Of a stretch of DNA of 64,000 nt, positions 18,521 through 27,196 are shown piece after piece. Origin of the DNA: Pelobium manganitolerans. GTDB taxonomy: Bacteria > Bacteroidota > Bacteroidia > Sphingobacteriales > Sphingobacteriaceae. Position 1 is the stretch's first letter. Every line of letters begins with the position of its first letter. The stretch is taken from assembly GCF_003609575.1 (NCBI RefSeq), contig NZ_MBTA01000029.1, positions 163,117 to 227,116 of the forward strand. Reading direction: 5' to 3'. A program made the position numbers and the translations under genes. The notes under the pieces were generated by a model. That model made no database searches, was not told the origin of the DNA, and worked only from the letters and a program-made list of their open reading frames with translations.

Positions 18521-18775
18521 ATGCCCGTTTTACTAAGAATCAATTACCAGCGCCAGGATGTGATTTTCCAGGTGCTTACCGATAAACCTTCCTTAAAATC
18601 TGAACTCGAAGTATTTTTGGGCGGACAAAATTACCTATTTGTAAAAAGCGGCAACCAGTGGTCTTTGGCAGAAAAACACGCAACAGAAGACTTGGATTTA
18701 GGTTTGATGGACGAGGTTTCTAGAGCCTTGGCACTTAGGTTCCGCATCAGCAGCTCGCAACACGTAAATCAATAA
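18521..18775 (+). CDS. Conserved small hypothetical protein
   Basis: 84 aa from ATG 18521 (MPVLLRINYQRQDVIFQVLTDKP); a TTG at 18491 would add ten residues. Mixed alpha/beta, acidic, no signal peptide, no cysteines and no motif I recognise. It stands alone between the HPF terminator and the convergent Gre-like gene. Confidence 0.55.
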   Translation: MPVLLRINYQRQDVIFQVLTDKPSLKSELEVFLGGQNYLFVKSGNQWSLAEKHATEDLDLGLMDEVSRALALRFRISSSQHVNQ

Positions 18776-18800
18776 AAATAAAATTGTTGCAGCAAGCCAA

Positions 18801-19271
18801 TTAATACACGTTAAAAATCTTCAGGGCTTTTCCGTTAAACGTAAGCCCATCACCAGCTTGTTTTTGCAATAGCAGTTTTGCTAAAGGTGCCACATCCGAT
18901 ATAACAAAACAATTAACCCCTTTGCTTTTAACAGCGCCGTAAGCAATGGCAATTAGGAAACAACCTTGCGAGCTTTCTATCAAAGCCCCTTTTTCCGCAA
19001 ACGTACACTCCCTCTCAAAATTAATTGCATTTAATGCGAAAAGCTGTTGCGCAACACCGGCAAGTTGGCTTTGCACGCGGTTGATTTCTTGTTGCATCAT
19101 CTCTCTGGTCGTTTCATATTTATCGCCCATGCTGCTTTTTGATTCGTTAGCAATACCATCGCGAAGTTGACCAAGCTCGGCCTGCAAATCGTTAGCTTTT
19201 TGCTGTAAAGCCTTTAAACAAATATCCCTGATTCCTGTTTTAAGAGATTTCGCATTTGTAATGGTCATCAT
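18801..19271 (-). CDS. GreA/GreB-like transcription elongation factor
   Basis: 156 aa. The N-terminal two thirds is a coiled coil with an acidic/polar tip (ESKSSMGDKYETTREMMQQE) comparable to the GreA finger. The C-terminal part (SDVAPLAKLLLQKQAGDGLTFNGKALKIFNVY) resembles the FKBP-like Gre domain. Gre proteins stimulate transcript cleavage by backtracked RNA polymerase; whether the catalytic acidic pair is kept is uncertain. Its ATG overlaps the stop of the upstream gene (ATGA). Confidence 0.65.
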   Translation of the reverse strand: MMTITNAKSLKTGIRDICLKALQQKANDLQAELGQLRDGIANESKSSMGDKYETTREMMQQEINRVQSQLAGVAQQLFALNAINFERECTFAEKGALIESSQGCFLIAIAYGAVKSKGVNCFVISDVAPLAKLLLQKQAGDGLTFNGKALKIFNVY

Positions 19272-19819
19272 TTTTTAAGATCTTTTTGGGCCAATAACCT
19301 CTTTGCCCGCACGGCCAAAGCCGGTGAATTAGACACCAGTTTTTGTTGTAAAATATGCTGCAGTTCATCATAAGCCCACAAATAATGTTTAGCAAGCAAT
19401 GCAATAGCGTCCATTATATTGCACTGTACCGCAACCGGAGTTTTCGGGTTTAATAACCGGTCAAAGCTGACTTCTAGGCATAATTCAAATTGTGGCTCGC
19501 TAAATTTGCTTTGGTTGATGAGCTTTTCTTTATACAACATCAACAGCATTTTACTGTAATGCCTCTGCGCGCTAAAACCTTTAACTATCGGATACGTAGT
19601 TAGAAATTCCCCTATCCAATCTTTAAAAACTTCAGGATAGAATAAAAGCACACGCTCCAACACCCAAGAGGCACGGAAAGCAATTGCATCATTGTCATGT
19701 GTGCTTTGCGCTATAAGAAAAAGCACTGCTTCATCAGCAGAACCTAAATTGCGCGCCAGCTCTTCAACGGCAACTTTGCCCATTGGCTTAGCTAGTTTTT
19801 GCTCCAGTTGTTTTAACAT
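19268..19819 (-). CDS. HEAT-repeat-like hypothetical protein
   Basis: 183 aa, all-helical, with repeated pairs of amphipathic helices (FRASWVLERVLLFYPEVF; VAVQCNIMDAIALLAKHYLWAYDEL; ALAVRAKRLLAQ) suggesting an alpha-solenoid. No signal peptide. Function unknown; its translational coupling to the Gre-like gene suggests a shared role. A near-consensus TATCTTCG lies 7 nt before the ATG. Confidence 0.6.
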   Translation of the reverse strand: MLKQLEQKLAKPMGKVAVEELARNLGSADEAVLFLIAQSTHDNDAIAFRASWVLERVLLFYPEVFKDWIGEFLTTYPIVKGFSAQRHYSKMLLMLYKEKLINQSKFSEPQFELCLEVSFDRLLNPKTPVAVQCNIMDAIALLAKHYLWAYDELQHILQQKLVSNSPALAVRAKRLLAQKDLKK

Positions 19820-19892
19820 GCTTAGGCGAAGATAAATATTGATGCTTGAGTTTTACGTGGTATTATGCGAAGGCAGATAAAATGTAAGCCAA

Positions 19893-19923
19893 CAAAAAAC
19901 CTCTACCGCAAAAGCAGTAGAGG
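19893..19923 (-). terminator. Terminator of the atp operon
   Basis: Stem CCTCTAC/GTAGAGG extended by an inner GC pair around an AAAA loop; on the minus strand it is followed by a T-run. Located 31 nt past the atpG stop; it can also work in the other direction for weak plus-strand readthrough. Confidence 0.85.
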
Positions 19924-19954
19924 CTTCTTTTATACTTGAACTTAAGCCCGCAAA

Positions 19955-20839
19955 TTATCCGTTAGATAATGCTGCCGCACCGCTCACAATCTCAGAAAGC
20001 TCTGTTGTAATTGCCGCTTGGCGTGCTTGGTTATAAGCTAATTTCAACGATTTTAATAATTCTCCGGCGTTATCCGTAGCCTTATCCATCGCTGTCATCC
20101 TTGCGCCATGCTCAGAAGCGTGCGAATCTAGCACCGCTTTGTACAACTGCAGTTTGATGTTTTTCGGGATTAATTCTTCTACAATTTCTTCTTTAGAAGG
20201 CTCCAAAATATAATCTACGCGACTAGCATTGTCATCAGTTGCGTTTTCAGATTTTGGCACCGGCAACAATTGCTCGGTAGTCAAAATTTGTACTGCCGCG
20301 TTTCTAAACTGATTGTAAACTACCTCAACTTTATCGTATTTACCATCTACAAAACCTTGCATAATGGCTTCGGTGATGGCAGAAATATTCTGGAAGTTTA
20401 AAGCGCTGTACACTTCGTTATTGTTGCCAATTACATTGTAGCCACGCTTTTCGTAATAATCTTGCGCCTTTTTACCAATTGCCACAATGTGCAAGTTGCC
20501 CGAAGTATGGAAAGTGTTGTATTTTTCGGAAATAAGATTATTTGTCGTTTTGATAACGTTGGTATTAAAAGCACCGGCCAAACCACGGTTTGAGGTTACC
20601 ACCACCAATAACACGTTTTTAACTTCGCGCTCTTGCGTGTATACAGAAACGCCATCTTCTAAACTTGCAGAAAGATTAGCTAAAATTTCTTTCAGTTTAT
20701 TTGCATACGGACGCAACTGGATAATTGCATTGGTAGCCCTTTTTAGCTTTGCAGCCGAAACCATTTTCATGGCTTTGGTAATCTGCTGCGTTGAGGTTAC
20801 CGAGCTAATTCTATTTCTTACTTCTTTTAAGTTTGCCAT
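19955..20839 (-). CDS. atpG: ATP synthase subunit gamma
   Basis: Central rotor stalk of F1. 294 aa; N-terminal MANLKEVRNRISSVTSTQQITKAMKMVSAAKL and C-terminal coiled coil AYNQARQAAITTELSEIVSGAAAL are canonical. Last gene of the operon, about 98 nt after atpA; the spacer contains a degenerate intergenic repeat. Confidence 0.98.
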   Translation of the reverse strand: MANLKEVRNRISSVTSTQQITKAMKMVSAAKLKRATNAIIQLRPYANKLKEILANLSASLEDGVSVYTQEREVKNVLLVVVTSNRGLAGAFNTNVIKTTNNLISEKYNTFHTSGNLHIVAIGKKAQDYYEKRGYNVIGNNNEVYSALNFQNISAITEAIMQGFVDGKYDKVEVVYNQFRNAAVQILTTEQLLPVPKSENATDDNASRVDYILEPSKEEIVEELIPKNIKLQLYKAVLDSHASEHGARMTAMDKATDNAGELLKSLKLAYNQARQAAITTELSEIVSGAAALSNG

Positions 20840-20937
20840 TGTTTATTTAGATATGAGACTTGAGATTTAAGACCTGAGATGACTTTTTGGCCAACTTAGC
20901 GGGTCTCAAATCTCATATCTCCATACTCAAATCTCAA
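20840..20937. repeat. Degenerate GAGATTTGAGA-like intergenic repeat in the atpA-atpG spacer
   Basis: The plus strand reads ATGAGACTTGAGATTTAAGACCTGAGATG and later TCTCAAATCTCATATCTCC...CTCAAATCTCA, i.e. several imperfect copies of a GAGA(T/C)TTGAGA unit in both orientations, able to fold back on themselves. Similar low-complexity spacers occur at 52575-52620, 24050-24092 and 45552-45592. Confidence 0.6.
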
Positions 20938-22512
20938 TTAGTATTTCGCCGATAATTCTTTAGCAACGGTTTCTAAAACGCTGGTTAAGCTATCGTCAAA
21001 TTTACCTGCTTTTAAAGCGGCCAACACTTCTGGATGACGTTGCTCTAATTGCGTTGTATATTCTTGTTCAAACTCTCTAACCTTGTTAACAGGCACGTTT
21101 CTCATCAGGTTTTTAACACCTGCGTAAATGATGGCTACTTGTTTTTCAACAGATACCGGTGAAAACTGACCTTGTTTTAAGATTTCAACGTTACGTGCAC
21201 CTTTGTCCAAAACCAATTTGGTTGAAGCATCTAAATCAGAACCAAACTTAGAGAAGGCCTCTAACTCGCGGTACTGCGCCTGATCTAGCTTTAAAGTACC
21301 TGCAACCTTCTTCATTGATTTAATTTGCGCATTACCACCTACACGGGATACAGAAATACCTACGTTAATAGCCGGACGAACACCTGCGTTAAACAAGTTA
21401 GACTCCAAGAAAATCTGGCCGTCGGTAATTGAAATTACGTTGGTAGGGATGTACGCAGAAACGTCACCCGCTTGTGTTTCAATAATAGGAAGTGCGGTTA
21501 ATGAACCACCGCCTTTTACAATTGAACGGATAGACTCTGGCAAATCGTTCATTTGTTGCGCGATTGAATCGTTAGCGTTGATTTTCGCTGCTCTTTCTAA
21601 CAAACGGCTGTGTAGGTAAAACACGTCACCTGGGTAAGCCTCACGGCCCGGAGGACGTTTTAACAACAAAGATACCTCGCGGTAAGCCACCGCTTGTTTA
21701 GATAAATCATCATAAACAATCAAAGCCGGGCGACCTGTATCGCGGAAATACTCGCCAATAGCAGCACCAGCAAACGGAGCATAAAATTGCATTGGCGCAG
21801 GGTCTGATGCCGAAGCAGCAACAACAATAGTATAAGCCATTGCGCCTTTTTCTTCTAACGCTTTAACAACGTTAGCAACCGTGCTTGCTTTTTGACCTAC
21901 GGCAACATATATACAAAACACAGGTTTACCTGCATCGTAAAATTCTTTTTGGTTGATGATGGTATCGATACAAACCGCAGATTTACCAGTCTGACGGTCG
22001 CCAATTACCAGTTCACGCTGGCCACGGCCAATCGGAATCATCGCATCAATAGCTTTGATACCGGTTTGTAAAGGCTCGGTTACCGGCTGACGGTAAATAA
22101 CGCCTGGTGCTTTACGCTCTAAAGGCATTTCGTAAGTTTCACCAGTGATAGGCCCTTTACCATCAATAGGCTCGCCCAAAGTGTTAACCACACGGCCCAA
22201 CATACCCTCACCTACTTTGATAGATGCAATACGTTTTGTACGCTTAATGGTATCACCTTCCTTAATCTCGTCAGAAGCACCCAACAATACTACCCCAACG
22301 TTGTCTTCTTCCAAGTTCAAAACAATACCTTGCAAACCGCTCTCAAACTCAACCAGCTCACCTGCTTGTACTTTTGTTAAACCATAAGCGCGGGCGATAC
22401 CGTCACCTACTTGGAGTACAGTACCAACTTCCTCTAATTCAGTTTCTGACTTAAAGCCCGACAATTGCTGACGTAAAATTGCCGATACTTCATCTGGTCT
22501 TACTTCTACCAT
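20938..22512 (-). CDS. atpA: ATP synthase subunit alpha
   Basis: Non-catalytic nucleotide-binding subunit of F1. 524 aa. Walker [10 protein letters not shown] near residue 170, the ATP synthase alpha/beta signature region [13 protein letters not shown] near 368, and the C-terminal domain are in place. Spacing to atpH 56 nt. Confidence 0.98.
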   Translation of the reverse strand: MVEVRPDEVSAILRQQLSGFKSETELEEVGTVLQVGDGIARAYGLTKVQAGELVEFESGLQGIVLNLEEDNVGVVLLGASDEIKEGDTIKRTKRIASIKVGEGMLGRVVNTLGEPIDGKGPITGETYEMPLERKAPGVIYRQPVTEPLQTGIKAIDAMIPIGRGQRELVIGDRQTGKSAVCIDTIINQKEFYDAGKPVFCIYVAVGQKASTVANVVKALEEKGAMAYTIVVAASASDPAPMQFYAPFAGAAIGEYFRDTGRPALIVYDDLSKQAVAYREVSLLLKRPPGREAYPGDVFYLHSRLLERAAKINANDSIAQQMNDLPESIRSIVKGGGSLTALPIIETQAGDVSAYIPTNVISITDGQIFLESNLFNAGVRPAINVGISVSRVGGNAQIKSMKKVAGTLKLDQAQYRELEAFSKFGSDLDASTKLVLDKGARNVEILKQGQFSPVSVEKQVAIIYAGVKNLMRNVPVNKVREFEQEYTTQLEQRHPEVLAALKAGKFDDSLTSVLETVAKELSAKY

Positions 22513-22568
22513 CTTTATTTATTTAAGATTTTTATTTTTAACGTTTGTTTAATGCTTTGCGCCGTTTT

Positions 22569-23117
22569 TTATGCAACAACCTTTTGCGCAAAATCTTTTT
22601 TCAGTTTTGATAAGTTGCTTGCAATGCTAGCGTCAAACTGCTTATCGCCTAAGGTGAGTACAAAACCACCTATTAAGCTCGGGTCAACCCGTGTAACCAA
22701 TTTTACTTCGCCACCGGTTACCGCTTTTACTTTGTTTACAATCTCCGTTTTTGCAGTTTCGCTGAGTTCTGCGGCAGAAACAACCTTTGCAGTAACAATG
22801 TTTTTGTATCTGTCGTATTGGTTTAAAAACTCTTTAGCAGTCCCAAATATAATATCGGCGCGGCCTTTATCCACTACAATCTTAAAAAACGAAGCAGTGA
22901 TTCTGTTGATTTTTTCACCGAAAATCGCTTTCAAAATGGCGTTTTTCTTTGCCAAAGGGATAATCGGATTTTTAACTACCGCTTGCAGCTCTCTGTTAGC
23001 GCTAAGCGTTTTAACAAACAGATCCATATCGCCTTTAATCTCTTCTAGAGCGTTATTTTCTAAAGCTAAATCAAGCAAAGATTTCGCGTACCTGGATGCT
23101 ACTTTTATTTCTGACAT
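22569..23117 (-). CDS. atpH: ATP synthase subunit delta
   Basis: 182 aa peripheral-stalk (OSCP) subunit. MSEIKVASRYAKSLLDLALENN at the N-terminus and the C-terminal TRVDPSLIGGFVLTLGDKQFDASI are the family signatures. Confidence 0.96.
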   Translation of the reverse strand: MSEIKVASRYAKSLLDLALENNALEEIKGDMDLFVKTLSANRELQAVVKNPIIPLAKKNAILKAIFGEKINRITASFFKIVVDKGRADIIFGTAKEFLNQYDRYKNIVTAKVVSAAELSETAKTEIVNKVKAVTGGEVKLVTRVDPSLIGGFVLTLGDKQFDASIASNLSKLKKDFAQKVVA

Positions 23118-23133
23118 AATTCCAGTTGGTTTG

Positions 23134-23212
23134 GTATTTAGTTGCTTAGTTTGTTAGGAAATGCACGCCAATAAGCCTGAAACCTAACAAACTGAAAACT
23201 ATATACTAGTTC
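23134..23212. repeat. Inverted repeat in the atpF-atpH spacer
   Basis: AGTTTGTTAGG and CCTAACAAACT (11-bp perfect arms, spacer about 30 nt) lie between atpF and atpH. No T-run follows, so it is not a clear terminator. Confidence 0.5.
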
Positions 23213-23700
23213 AATTTCACATCTTTCAACAAGTCGCTTACTAAAGCATCTTGCTTTTGTTTATCGTCAAACTGTTTGCGCAATACTTTCTCTGCAATAT
23301 CTAAAGAAAGCGTTGCCACTTGGTTTTTAACTTCGTCTAAAGCAGCCAGTTTTTGGTTGTTGATTTCGATTTTCGCTTTCTCAATCAAGTTAGCACCTTC
23401 CACTTGGGCAGCACTTTTTGCTTCTGCAACAATTTTATCTTTAAGCTCTTTCGCTTCTTTCAAAATTTGGTCGCGCTCTGCCCTAGCCTCTTTTAGTAAA
23501 GCTTCGTTTTCGTTTGATAAACGGGCCATCTCTTCTCTGGCCAGTTCGGCTTTGTTTAACGCATCTTCGATAGAACGCTCGCGCTCATGTATCGCACCTA
23601 AAACCGGCTTCCAAGCCAATTTTTTCAAAAGTACCAAAAGCACCAAAAACGATACTAATGTCCAAAATACTAAGCCAATGCTAGGAGTTATTAATTCCAT
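23206..23700 (-). CDS. atpF: ATP synthase subunit b
   Basis: 164 aa: one N-terminal membrane helix (TPSIGLVFWTLVSFLVLLVLLKKLAW) followed by a long charged coiled coil, the peripheral stalk. Upstream hairpin separates it from atpE. Confidence 0.96.
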   Translation of the reverse strand: MELITPSIGLVFWTLVSFLVLLVLLKKLAWKPVLGAIHERERSIEDALNKAELAREEMARLSNENEALLKEARAERDQILKEAKELKDKIVAEAKSAAQVEGANLIEKAKIEINNQKLAALDEVKNQVATLSLDIAEKVLRKQFDDKQKQDALVSDLLKDVKLN

Positions 23701-23727
23701 TTTTGTATGATATTGTTTAAAATGTTC

Positions 23728-23770
23728 TTTAAAAAACTGAAGATTTGACCAATCGTCAAATCTTCAGTTT
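23728..23770 (-). terminator. Strong hairpin with T-run between atpE and atpF (attenuator candidate)
   Basis: Perfect 16-bp inverted repeat AAACTGAAGATTTGAC / GTCAAATCTTCAGTTT (23734-23749 and 23755-23770) with a 5-nt loop; on the transcribed minus strand it runs into six T. It sits 12 nt after the atpE stop, inside the operon. Confidence 0.8.
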
Positions 23771-23781
23771 GTTTTCAATTC

Positions 23782-24012
<231 letters not shown>

Positions 24013-24092
24013 TTATATATGATTGTTAAACAAAAGTTTCTAATAAAATAGAGTTTCCTTACTCTTTAATCCTTGCTCCTTGTTCTTTATTC

Positions 24093-25199
24093 TTAATGAT
24101 GGTGCTCTTCTATAGCTGTTCCGATGAACAACGCGGTAAGCATCGTGAAAATAAAAGCCTGTAAAAATGCCACCAAAAGCTCTAGCACGTCCATAAATAA
24201 AACGAAGGCCACAGATACCGGTGCGATTGCTAACGATTTAAAAATAAAAATCAGGGAAATTAAGCTGAGTACAATGATGTGACCGGCAGTAATGTTAGCA
24301 AACAAACGGACCATCAAAGCAAAAGGCTTTGAGAACACGCCGATAATTTCTACCGCCCACATAATTGGTAATAACCAAAACGGAACATCGGGCTTAAAAA
24401 TGTGGCTCCAGTAATATTTATTCCCGTTTACGTTTACAATAACCAGTACAATAGCAGATAAAACAAAAGTTACTGCAATATTACCGGTAACGTTGGCGCT
24501 GCCTGGGAAAATTGGCACCAAACCTAATAAGTTGTTGATCCAGATAAAAAAGAACACCGTAAGCAAGAAAGGCATAAACTTCTCAAATTTATAACCGATG
24601 TTAGGTCTGGCAATATCATCACGAATGAAGATAATAATAGGCTCTATCCAAGATTGCAAGCCTTTAGGTGCCATACCAGTACGTTTTTTATAAGAACTGG
24701 CAATACTTCCGAAGATGATGAGCAATAAAATAACCGAGATAAACAAAGCAGCAACGTTTTTTGTGATAGAAAAATCGTAAACTTTTGCGCTAAGTGCTTC
24801 GTCTACCTGACCGTCTGCGGTTAAAATCTTGATATGGTTTTCCTCCAACAAATAGGTGTATTTTGCAGAGGTGTAAGGTGCGGCATTGTGGTGCTCGTCA
24901 AACAGATTTGCAGAAGAAAAAACATCTAAACCTTGGGGAGTAATAAGTATAATAGGCAAAGGAATAGAAGTATGCCCCCATAAATGCCATCCGTAAGAAT
25001 CACCGATGTGCTCTAAAATGGTTACCGTTGGATCAAATTTCTCTTCATGATTAACGTGGCCTTTCTCTACTTCGATAATTGTTTTTTCAGTCTCAATTTC
25101 TTGCATCGCAAAAGAATTGAACGTCAAAAACAATAAAGAAAGAGCGATTAGAGCTTTGCTAGCGTGATTTTTTAAATTCAAAACGTGGCTGAAATACAT
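24093..25199 (-). CDS. atpB: ATP synthase subunit a
   Basis: 368 aa, longer than in proteobacteria because of an N-terminal signal-like segment and a periplasmic extension (residues 1-140), as usual for Bacteroidota. The proton-channel arginine lies in PFALMVRLFANITAGHIIVL; the C-terminus ends in EEHHH. Confidence 0.96.
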   Translation of the reverse strand: MYFSHVLNLKNHASKALIALSLLFLTFNSFAMQEIETEKTIIEVEKGHVNHEEKFDPTVTILEHIGDSYGWHLWGHTSIPLPIILITPQGLDVFSSANLFDEHHNAAPYTSAKYTYLLEENHIKILTADGQVDEALSAKVYDFSITKNVAALFISVILLLIIFGSIASSYKKRTGMAPKGLQSWIEPIIIFIRDDIARPNIGYKFEKFMPFLLTVFFFIWINNLLGLVPIFPGSANVTGNIAVTFVLSAIVLVIVNVNGNKYYWSHIFKPDVPFWLLPIMWAVEIIGVFSKPFALMVRLFANITAGHIIVLSLISLIFIFKSLAIAPVSVAFVLFMDVLELLVAFLQAFIFTMLTALFIGTAIEEHHH

Positions 25200-25213
25200 T
25201 TATTACGTGTTTT

Positions 25214-25603
25214 TTACTCCCTAATTTGGTCGCGCAAGTTACGTAACAAACAATATATTTCAAAGACAGTAAATAATAAATATATAGAAAAAAAATTGGC
25301 CACAAATAAAACGGCATCTACCTTCACTTTTAAAATGTAAAACATTAAAAAGCAGAGCGTTAACAGCAACCTCACTATAATTGCCCCCAAAATGATGGTA
25401 CTTTGGTATTCTCCGCCCATTTTTATGCCCACAACAGACAATCCGTAAACCAATAAAGTTATTAAAGCCATATAGGCATAGGCCAACCAAAAAAAGGGGA
25501 TCAAGGCCGTCTGCGGAAAAAGATATTGGTTAAGCGCCCAGTAAACGAAAGATGATAGCGCTAATAGTAAGATATAATAGAGCGCAAATTTTTGGATACT
25601 CAA
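25214..25603 (-). CDS. Small membrane protein of the atp operon
   Basis: 129 aa with four hydrophobic helices and a basic C-terminus (CLLRNLRDQIRE). Position between the AtpZ/AtpI-like gene and atpB suggests an assembly or Mg2+-related accessory role like AtpI, but the sequence itself carries no recognisable motif. Spacing 14 nt to atpB and 3 nt from the upstream gene. Confidence 0.75.
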   Translation of the reverse strand: MSIQKFALYYILLLALSSFVYWALNQYLFPQTALIPFFWLAYAYMALITLLVYGLSVVGIKMGGEYQSTIILGAIIVRLLLTLCFLMFYILKVKVDAVLFVANFFSIYLLFTVFEIYCLLRNLRDQIRE

Positions 25604-25606
25604 AAC

Positions 25607-25831
25607 CTATTTGTTTATTCCTTTAAAAACAAAATACAATGCTATGGCCACACCCACCAAACTCAAGATAGCGGTATATATAGGCGTAGCGCTTTCGCGC
25701 GACTGGTCTAGCTTATAGCCTGCAAAAGTAAATGCACCGATAATGCCAATCATCTGAAAACCCAGGGCCGAGTATTTCACATAGGCATTAAGCGGACGCT
25801 TCCCGTTTTCCGGCTGTTTCTTCTGCTCCAT
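25607..25831 (-). CDS. AtpZ/AtpI-family protein
   Basis: 74 aa, two transmembrane helices with the typical AtpZ pattern (KYSALGFQMIGIIGAFTFAGYKLDQ then a short loop and a second helix ending YFVFKGINK). Such proteins help c-ring assembly or cation supply. The start lies 44 nt inside the 3' end of the bactofilin gene, in another frame. Confidence 0.85.
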   Translation of the reverse strand: MEQKKQPENGKRPLNAYVKYSALGFQMIGIIGAFTFAGYKLDQSRESATPIYTAILSLVGVAIALYFVFKGINK

Positions 25832-26222
25832 CGTTTTTGGTAAAAATTGATTTTGTTTGGCTGATGCCGGTTTGGCAACGTCCAGTTAAGTTGGCGCCGC
25901 TTTCTACCACCAATTTGTTCGAAAAAACATCGCCATTTAATGTAGCGGTTGATTTTAAAAACAAAACCTCGCTGGTGTTTACGTCGCCGGTGATTTTCCC
26001 GGATATCTCCGCACTTTCTGATAGGATATTGCCAATCACCTCGCCACTGCCGCTTACCACCACTTTGGCTTTTGATTTTACGTCGCCCGTGATTTTACCG
26101 TCAATGCGGATATCGCCCTTTGTGCTTAAATCTCCGGCAATCTCGGTCCCTAATCCTATAATATTAATAGAACCCGCTTTTTGTTCGCCACTCAATTTTT
26201 CTGCTTTTTTATTTCCAAACAT
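25788..26222 (-). CDS. Bactofilin (polymer-forming cytoskeletal protein)
   Basis: 144 aa. A central beta-helix of repeated short strands (IRIDGKITGDVKSKAKVVVSGSGEVIGNI) is typical of bactofilin; flexible ends on both sides. Bactofilins scaffold peptidoglycan enzymes. It follows the M23 peptidase by 9 nt, the same pairing as bactofilin with an M23 endopeptidase in other bacteria. Its 3' end overlaps the next gene by 44 nt. Confidence 0.93.
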   Translation of the reverse strand: MFGNKKAEKLSGEQKAGSINIIGLGTEIAGDLSTKGDIRIDGKITGDVKSKAKVVVSGSGEVIGNILSESAEISGKITGDVNTSEVLFLKSTATLNGDVFSNKLVVESGANLTGRCQTGISQTKSIFTKNDGAEETAGKREASA

Positions 26223-26231
26223 GTTATTAGT

Positions 26232-27098
26232 TTAAAAAGGTATATAGTTTTTGGGGTTAACAGCAGTACCGTTAAACCACAGTTCGAAATGTAAATGCGG
26301 ACCAGTGGTAAACTCACCACTGTTGCCTACAATAGCAATAACATCACCTGCCCTAACGAAACTACCAACTTTTTTTAACAATACAGAACAGTGTTTATAA
26401 ACGGAGACCAAATTGTTGCTGTGCTGTATAGCGATAACGTAGCCTGTTTCTGAGGTAAAATTGGAAAAAAACACAGTACCGTCTAAGGTTGCTTTAATGC
26501 TTTCATTTTGCCTGCTGGCAACATCAACGCCGTAATGCTGTATTTTAGGGTCAAACTCATCGGTAACTTTGCCATGTACCGGACTAAAAAAAGAGTAGGA
26601 GGCGATGCCGGATTTTACCGGTGCGCTGTTCTCATTCAAATCAAATTTCCCTTCAGACTCTATCAGCTTTCGCAACTCGCGTTCTTCTTTAGAAATTTTT
26701 TGGTTTAGCTTAATGCTGTCGCTGGCTTTGGTTTTATCGCCTACGGGTTTGGCCTGTTTTTCTCCGGGCACTTTGCCATTTATAATATTCTTAATGTTTT
26801 CCAAGTACACTTTGTTTGCGTCGGCCAACATCTGCAAAGAATCCACCTTGCTGTAGGCTTCAATAATTATCTTTTTGGATCCCGGATCCGTTACGCCATA
26901 AACATATTCTTTTAGCGGTGTGAAGCGGATGGTGATTAGGGTTAGTACGATTAAGATGATTGCAAAAGCCACCGCGCCAATAATCAAATACCATAAAGAC
27001 GCGTTAAAAGAGGCCTTTTCTTCAAAGGTATCATCGTTTAAAATTACCAGCTTGTATTTTTCTTTCAGTTTGTCTACAAGCTTTTTTCTTTTAGCCAT
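26232..27098 (-). CDS. M23-family peptidoglycan endopeptidase (membrane-anchored)
   Basis: 288 aa from ATG 27098 (a TTG one codon earlier is less likely). N-terminal cytoplasmic basic segment, one membrane helix (residues 34-58), a coiled-coil-like linker, then a LytM domain with zinc-binding HYGVD and HLHFELW. It cleaves peptide crosslinks; being paired with bactofilin it probably acts in cell shape. First gene of the minus-strand run that continues into atp genes, divergent from sprE. Confidence 0.9.
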   Translation of the reverse strand: MAKRKKLVDKLKEKYKLVILNDDTFEEKASFNASLWYLIIGAVAFAIILIVLTLITIRFTPLKEYVYGVTDPGSKKIIIEAYSKVDSLQMLADANKVYLENIKNIINGKVPGEKQAKPVGDKTKASDSIKLNQKISKEERELRKLIESEGKFDLNENSAPVKSGIASYSFFSPVHGKVTDEFDPKIQHYGVDVASRQNESIKATLDGTVFFSNFTSETGYVIAIQHSNNLVSVYKHCSVLLKKVGSFVRAGDVIAIVGNSGEFTTGPHLHFELWFNGTAVNPKNYIPF

Positions 27099-27157
27099 CA
27101 ATCGCTAATTCTTTGCGTAATTAATATCTTTATTGCTTCAAAGCCGGCAATATAAAA

Positions 27158-27165
27158 TAAATTTG
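27158..27165 (+). promoter_or_regulatory. -7 promoter element (TAAATTTG) of sprE/porW
   Basis: TAnnTTTG match 31 nt before the GTG start at 27197. Confidence 0.5.
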
Positions 27166-27196
27166 TCCGTATTATTTCCCGAACATCAAAATTAAA

